A stretch of 38,615 nucleotides of DNA from Actinomycetes bacterium (GTDB lineage Bacteria; Actinomycetota; Thermoleophilia; RBG-16-64-13): positions 1 through 38,615 of the forward strand of contig JAJFUK010000194.1 in the NCBI GenBank assembly GCA_021372435.1. Reading direction: 5' to 3'. A program made the position numbers and the translations under genes. Under the pieces are notes generated by a model, which saw nothing but the letters and a program-made list of their open reading frames with translations, made no database searches and was not told where the DNA came from. Shown piece after piece: positions 36,357-38,615 of this stretch (within the stretch, counting starts at the first letter, position 1; every line of letters starts with the position of its first letter).

Positions 36357-37091
36357 TCAGCCCCGCACCGCTGGTTCCGGCCCGTAGTAGGCGTCGTAGT
36401 ACCTTGTTCCGTTCGGGTGGTCGTCGTTGGCCTGAGCATAGGGTACGGTCCAGATCTCCCCGTCGATCGCGTTGCACTTCTCGCATGATCCATGAGCGTG
36501 GCCGTCGTGAACGGTGACCTTGCCCACCCCGTGCCGGTCGAACGAGTCCAGGGAGGCGTGGTTCTGTATGCGAGCAACCTCGCTTCGGGCGACCATGCTC
36601 GCGTGCGACTTGCGGCCGTTGAAGAAGTCCTCGAGGTCGGCGGCGATCGAGCCCTTGGGGTACCCTCCCTTCTTGAGCTCGGTGACGCCGGTGGGCTTGC
36701 CGTTCCGGATGCCTTTCTGTATGATCTCGGAGATCTTCGCCCGCTCCTCGGCGGTCAAGTTCTTGAGCCAGGGGTTCGGCTTGCCGTTGATGATGGTGGC
36801 GCCCTCCTTCTCCAGGAGCTCGCCGTACCCATTTCCGTACCGCTCGGCATCCTCGCTGATCATACGGAAGTTCAACGAGTCAGCGGTCACCCGGCCGGCC
36901 CCGGGGGCGGCGGTCCGGACGATAGCGGAGGCCTCGGGCGTCCTTATCGTGCGGTAAGAGTCGACCACCCCCGCGGCATAGGATGCAGTGGCGCTGCGCG
37001 TTAGGATCCTGATGAGGCTCGGGGTCATCTCTGAGTAGGCAGCATCGACCAGGGCAGTGACGTCCGGGTCGGGCACGATCTCGGAGCTCAT
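36357..37091 (-). CDS. MuF-like minor head protein
   Basis: A 244-aa protein. The N-terminal helices are followed by KNLTAEERAKISEIIQKGIR and the typical MuF/SPP1 gp7 C-terminal domain: MVARSEVARIQNHASLDSFD, then HGSCEKCNAIDGEIWTVPYA and DDHPNGTRYY. MuF proteins join the portal and help DNA delivery. It overlaps the portal stop as ATGA, the usual order. No toxin domain is fused. Confidence 0.88.
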   Translation of the reverse strand: MSSEIVPDPDVTALVDAAYSEMTPSLIRILTRSATASYAAGVVDSYRTIRTPEASAIVRTAAPGAGRVTADSLNFRMISEDAERYGNGYGELLEKEGATIINGKPNPWLKNLTAEERAKISEIIQKGIRNGKPTGVTELKKGGYPKGSIAADLEDFFNGRKSHASMVARSEVARIQNHASLDSFDRHGVGKVTVHDGHAHGSCEKCNAIDGEIWTVPYAQANDDHPNGTRYYDAYYGPEPAVRG

Positions 37092-38548
37092 GCCGCCCTC
37101 CGAGTCTCCAGCTGCTGCAGGCCCTTGTAGAAGACCATGGCCATGTCATCGTAAGCTTCCCCGATGTCCTTCTCCAACGGGTCCGAGCGCTCGGCGATCC
37201 TCTCGGGCACGTCCTCCTTGTTGCCGAACGGCACGACCGTCGCCGGCGCCGCGGGATACTCAGCCTCGAGCTCCTCGAGCCCTTTCTCATCCAGGGCCTC
37301 GTGCTCCAGGAGCACGCGGATCTCGTTCTTCTTGAGGGCCTTGGTCTGGTAGCCGACGGTGGCCTGCTTCAGCTGCACCTCCGAGCGGTCCTGCTTGGGC
37401 GGCGGGATGTCGATGAACGCCTGGTACCCGTCGTAGCCGTTGAGATCCAGGTACATCTGGGGCAGCGTGCGGCAACCCTCCTCGAGGACCGAGTGCCAGC
37501 CCAGGACGAAGTCGTTGGTCTGGTCGACCTCGGCGCTGCCGGTGCTGCCCAACGAGCCTTGCTGCCGCTTGATCATGCTCGAGGGCGAGAAGTAGTCATC
37601 GATCTCCTTACGGACGTCGTCCACGGTGAGGACGGCCACCCTGGTCTCGGTGACGTCGATGCCCTCGGCGTCCATGTTCTCCAGGAGCGTGAACGCGGTG
37701 TTGTTCCCCCAGTGCTCCAGGACGTTGTTGGCCCAGTCGATCTCCCTCTTGCTGGGCTTCCGTTTGAACTTGATGAAGATGTTCTGCGCCCCGATCCGGT
37801 TGCACTGCTGCATCTGCACCTTGCGGCAGAAGTTGTACTCGCGCACCAGCCCCACGACAGACTCGACCTGCGACTCGCCGGCGATCTGGGAGCACGTCGG
37901 GTCCTTGATCATGAACACGTTCTTGATCGGTCTCGGGTTGCTAGTCATGTCAATGCTCTGCCAGAACTGCACCTCTCCTGTGGCTTCGTCCAGCACGATG
38001 CCCGGCAGGAGCTCGGAGAATTCGTGATTGGCCTTGGGCGCCGGCACGGAGAACGACTCGGCCGGCAGGTGACGCAGAGCAGCCAGGACCCACTCCCCGC
38101 CGACCTTCTCCCATACTGGATTGAACAGCGCCGGCCCCCAGTCCATGATGTCGTTCCAGGCCATCATCATCTTGGACCACAGGTTGACCTTGGGGGCGTC
38201 GAAGACCTGGTGCAGGCGCTTGCCGAGCTCCTCGTCGACGTTGCCCTTGGGATCGAGGATGCGGAACTGGTAGTGGTCGCGGAAGATCAGCCGCTTGAGC
38301 TTGAGCTTGTTCTTCTTGACCAGGTGGTTCTTGAGGACCTTGAGGACCTCATCGGCGTCGATGACCTTGGCGATGAAGCTGACGCCTCCCCGGTAGACGT
38401 AGACGGCGCCCTCCTGGGTGCTGTCGGGGGAGTAGGGGATCTCCTCCTGCATCGCCGCGCCGGGCGAGGCGGGCATGGACTCGGCGATCTGGGCTTGAGG
38501 CTTGGGCTTGGCGGTAGGCTTGGAGCTCTTACGTGGCGTTGAGGGCAC
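37088..38548 (-). CDS. Portal protein
   Basis: This 486-aa protein forms the dodecameric DNA gate at one capsid vertex. After a Lys/Pro/Ala-rich tail (about 1-45) it has GAVYVYRGGVSFIAKVI, a helical stretch, MMAWNDIMDWGPALFNPVWE, then VEFWQ/QFWQSIDMTSNPRPI-type wing strands, QMQQCNRIGAQNIFIKFKRK, a tunnel-helix region (STGSAEVDQTNDFVLGWHSV; CRTLPQMYLDLNGYD) and an acidic C-terminus. Size, order and pattern fit phage portal families. The start is GTG in the terminal repeat and terL lies just upstream across the join. Confidence 0.88.
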   Translation of the reverse strand: MPSTPRKSSKPTAKPKPQAQIAESMPASPGAAMQEEIPYSPDSTQEGAVYVYRGGVSFIAKVIDADEVLKVLKNHLVKKNKLKLKRLIFRDHYQFRILDPKGNVDEELGKRLHQVFDAPKVNLWSKMMMAWNDIMDWGPALFNPVWEKVGGEWVLAALRHLPAESFSVPAPKANHEFSELLPGIVLDEATGEVQFWQSIDMTSNPRPIKNVFMIKDPTCSQIAGESQVESVVGLVREYNFCRKVQMQQCNRIGAQNIFIKFKRKPSKREIDWANNVLEHWGNNTAFTLLENMDAEGIDVTETRVAVLTVDDVRKEIDDYFSPSSMIKRQQGSLGSTGSAEVDQTNDFVLGWHSVLEEGCRTLPQMYLDLNGYDGYQAFIDIPPPKQDRSEVQLKQATVGYQTKALKKNEIRVLLEHEALDEKGLEELEAEYPAAPATVVPFGNKEDVPERIAERSDPLEKDIGEAYDDMAMVFYKGLQQLETRRAA

Positions 38549-38615
38549 CCCAGCAGAGTATCTCCGTTCCCGCTAATGTGCCTTTCTGTGCCATTTCTAT
38601 CCTAGAAGGGAAGGC
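38475..38615. repeat. Terminal direct repeat, right copy
   Basis: Identical to bases 1-141. It contains the portal start, the terL-portal gap and the last bases of terL. See the left copy for interpretation. Confidence 0.95.

Noticed and set aside
1-38615. tRNA, rRNA or CRISPR arrays
   Set aside because: No cloverleaf, ribosomal or repeat-spacer pattern was seen on either strand, although short tRNAs could be missed by eye.

Overview
This window looks like the complete genome of a tailed archaeal virus or provirus (Caudoviricetes, siphovirus-type tail). The first 141 bases are repeated exactly at the end (1-141 = 38475-38615), so the contig closes into a circle of 38,474 bp. The terminase genes at the left end run into the portal gene at the right end across that join. 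An archaeal host is inferred from TATA-box-like promoters, T-rich intergenic ends, strong GGAGG ribosome sites, many tiny zinc-ribbon proteins and an archaeal-looking surface protein. High G+C (about 60% by eye) and the style of the surface protein would suit a Thermoplasmatota host such as Methanomassiliicoccales. That host is an inference that the sequence alone cannot settle.

Late region (minus strand, from about 2150 down through the join and on from 38548 to 16635): small terminase, large terminase, portal, MuF-like head protein, an HTH microprotein, protease-scaffold fusion, capsid-associated protein, major capsid protein, a small fibre-domain protein, a very long beta-propeller/18-residue-repeat fibre, connector fusion, head closure, HK97 gp10-like neck protein, a terminator-tube fusion, major tail tube protein, a small structural protein, G and GT tail chaperones joined by a CCCTTTG -1 frameshift site, tape measure, tail hub, three tail-tip/fibre proteins, and a lysis-like cassette: small membrane protein, zinc ribbon, a GH5-like glycosidase with a C-terminal membrane helix, and two more membrane proteins. 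A conserved element containing AGAAAGTCC heads three late blocks.

Accessory and control region (13,600-16,600): a plus-strand surface protein, two minus-strand zinc-motif genes, and a plus-strand winged-helix regulator with a coiled protein. The regulator is divergent from the early operon, and an inverted repeat lies between them.

Early region (minus strand, 13630 down to 4151): about twenty short genes in tight ATGA/TGATG coupling. They are mostly zinc-ribbon or winged-helix proteins, with a tyrosine integrase in the middle. Next to the integrase is a 630-base non-coding block of nested palindromes that may be the origin or a master control region. I recognise no polymerase, helicase or primase, so replication probably relies on the host or on unrecognised proteins. 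From 4108 to 2478 an A+T-richer island encodes membrane proteins and ends in a hairpin terminator just before the late promoter.
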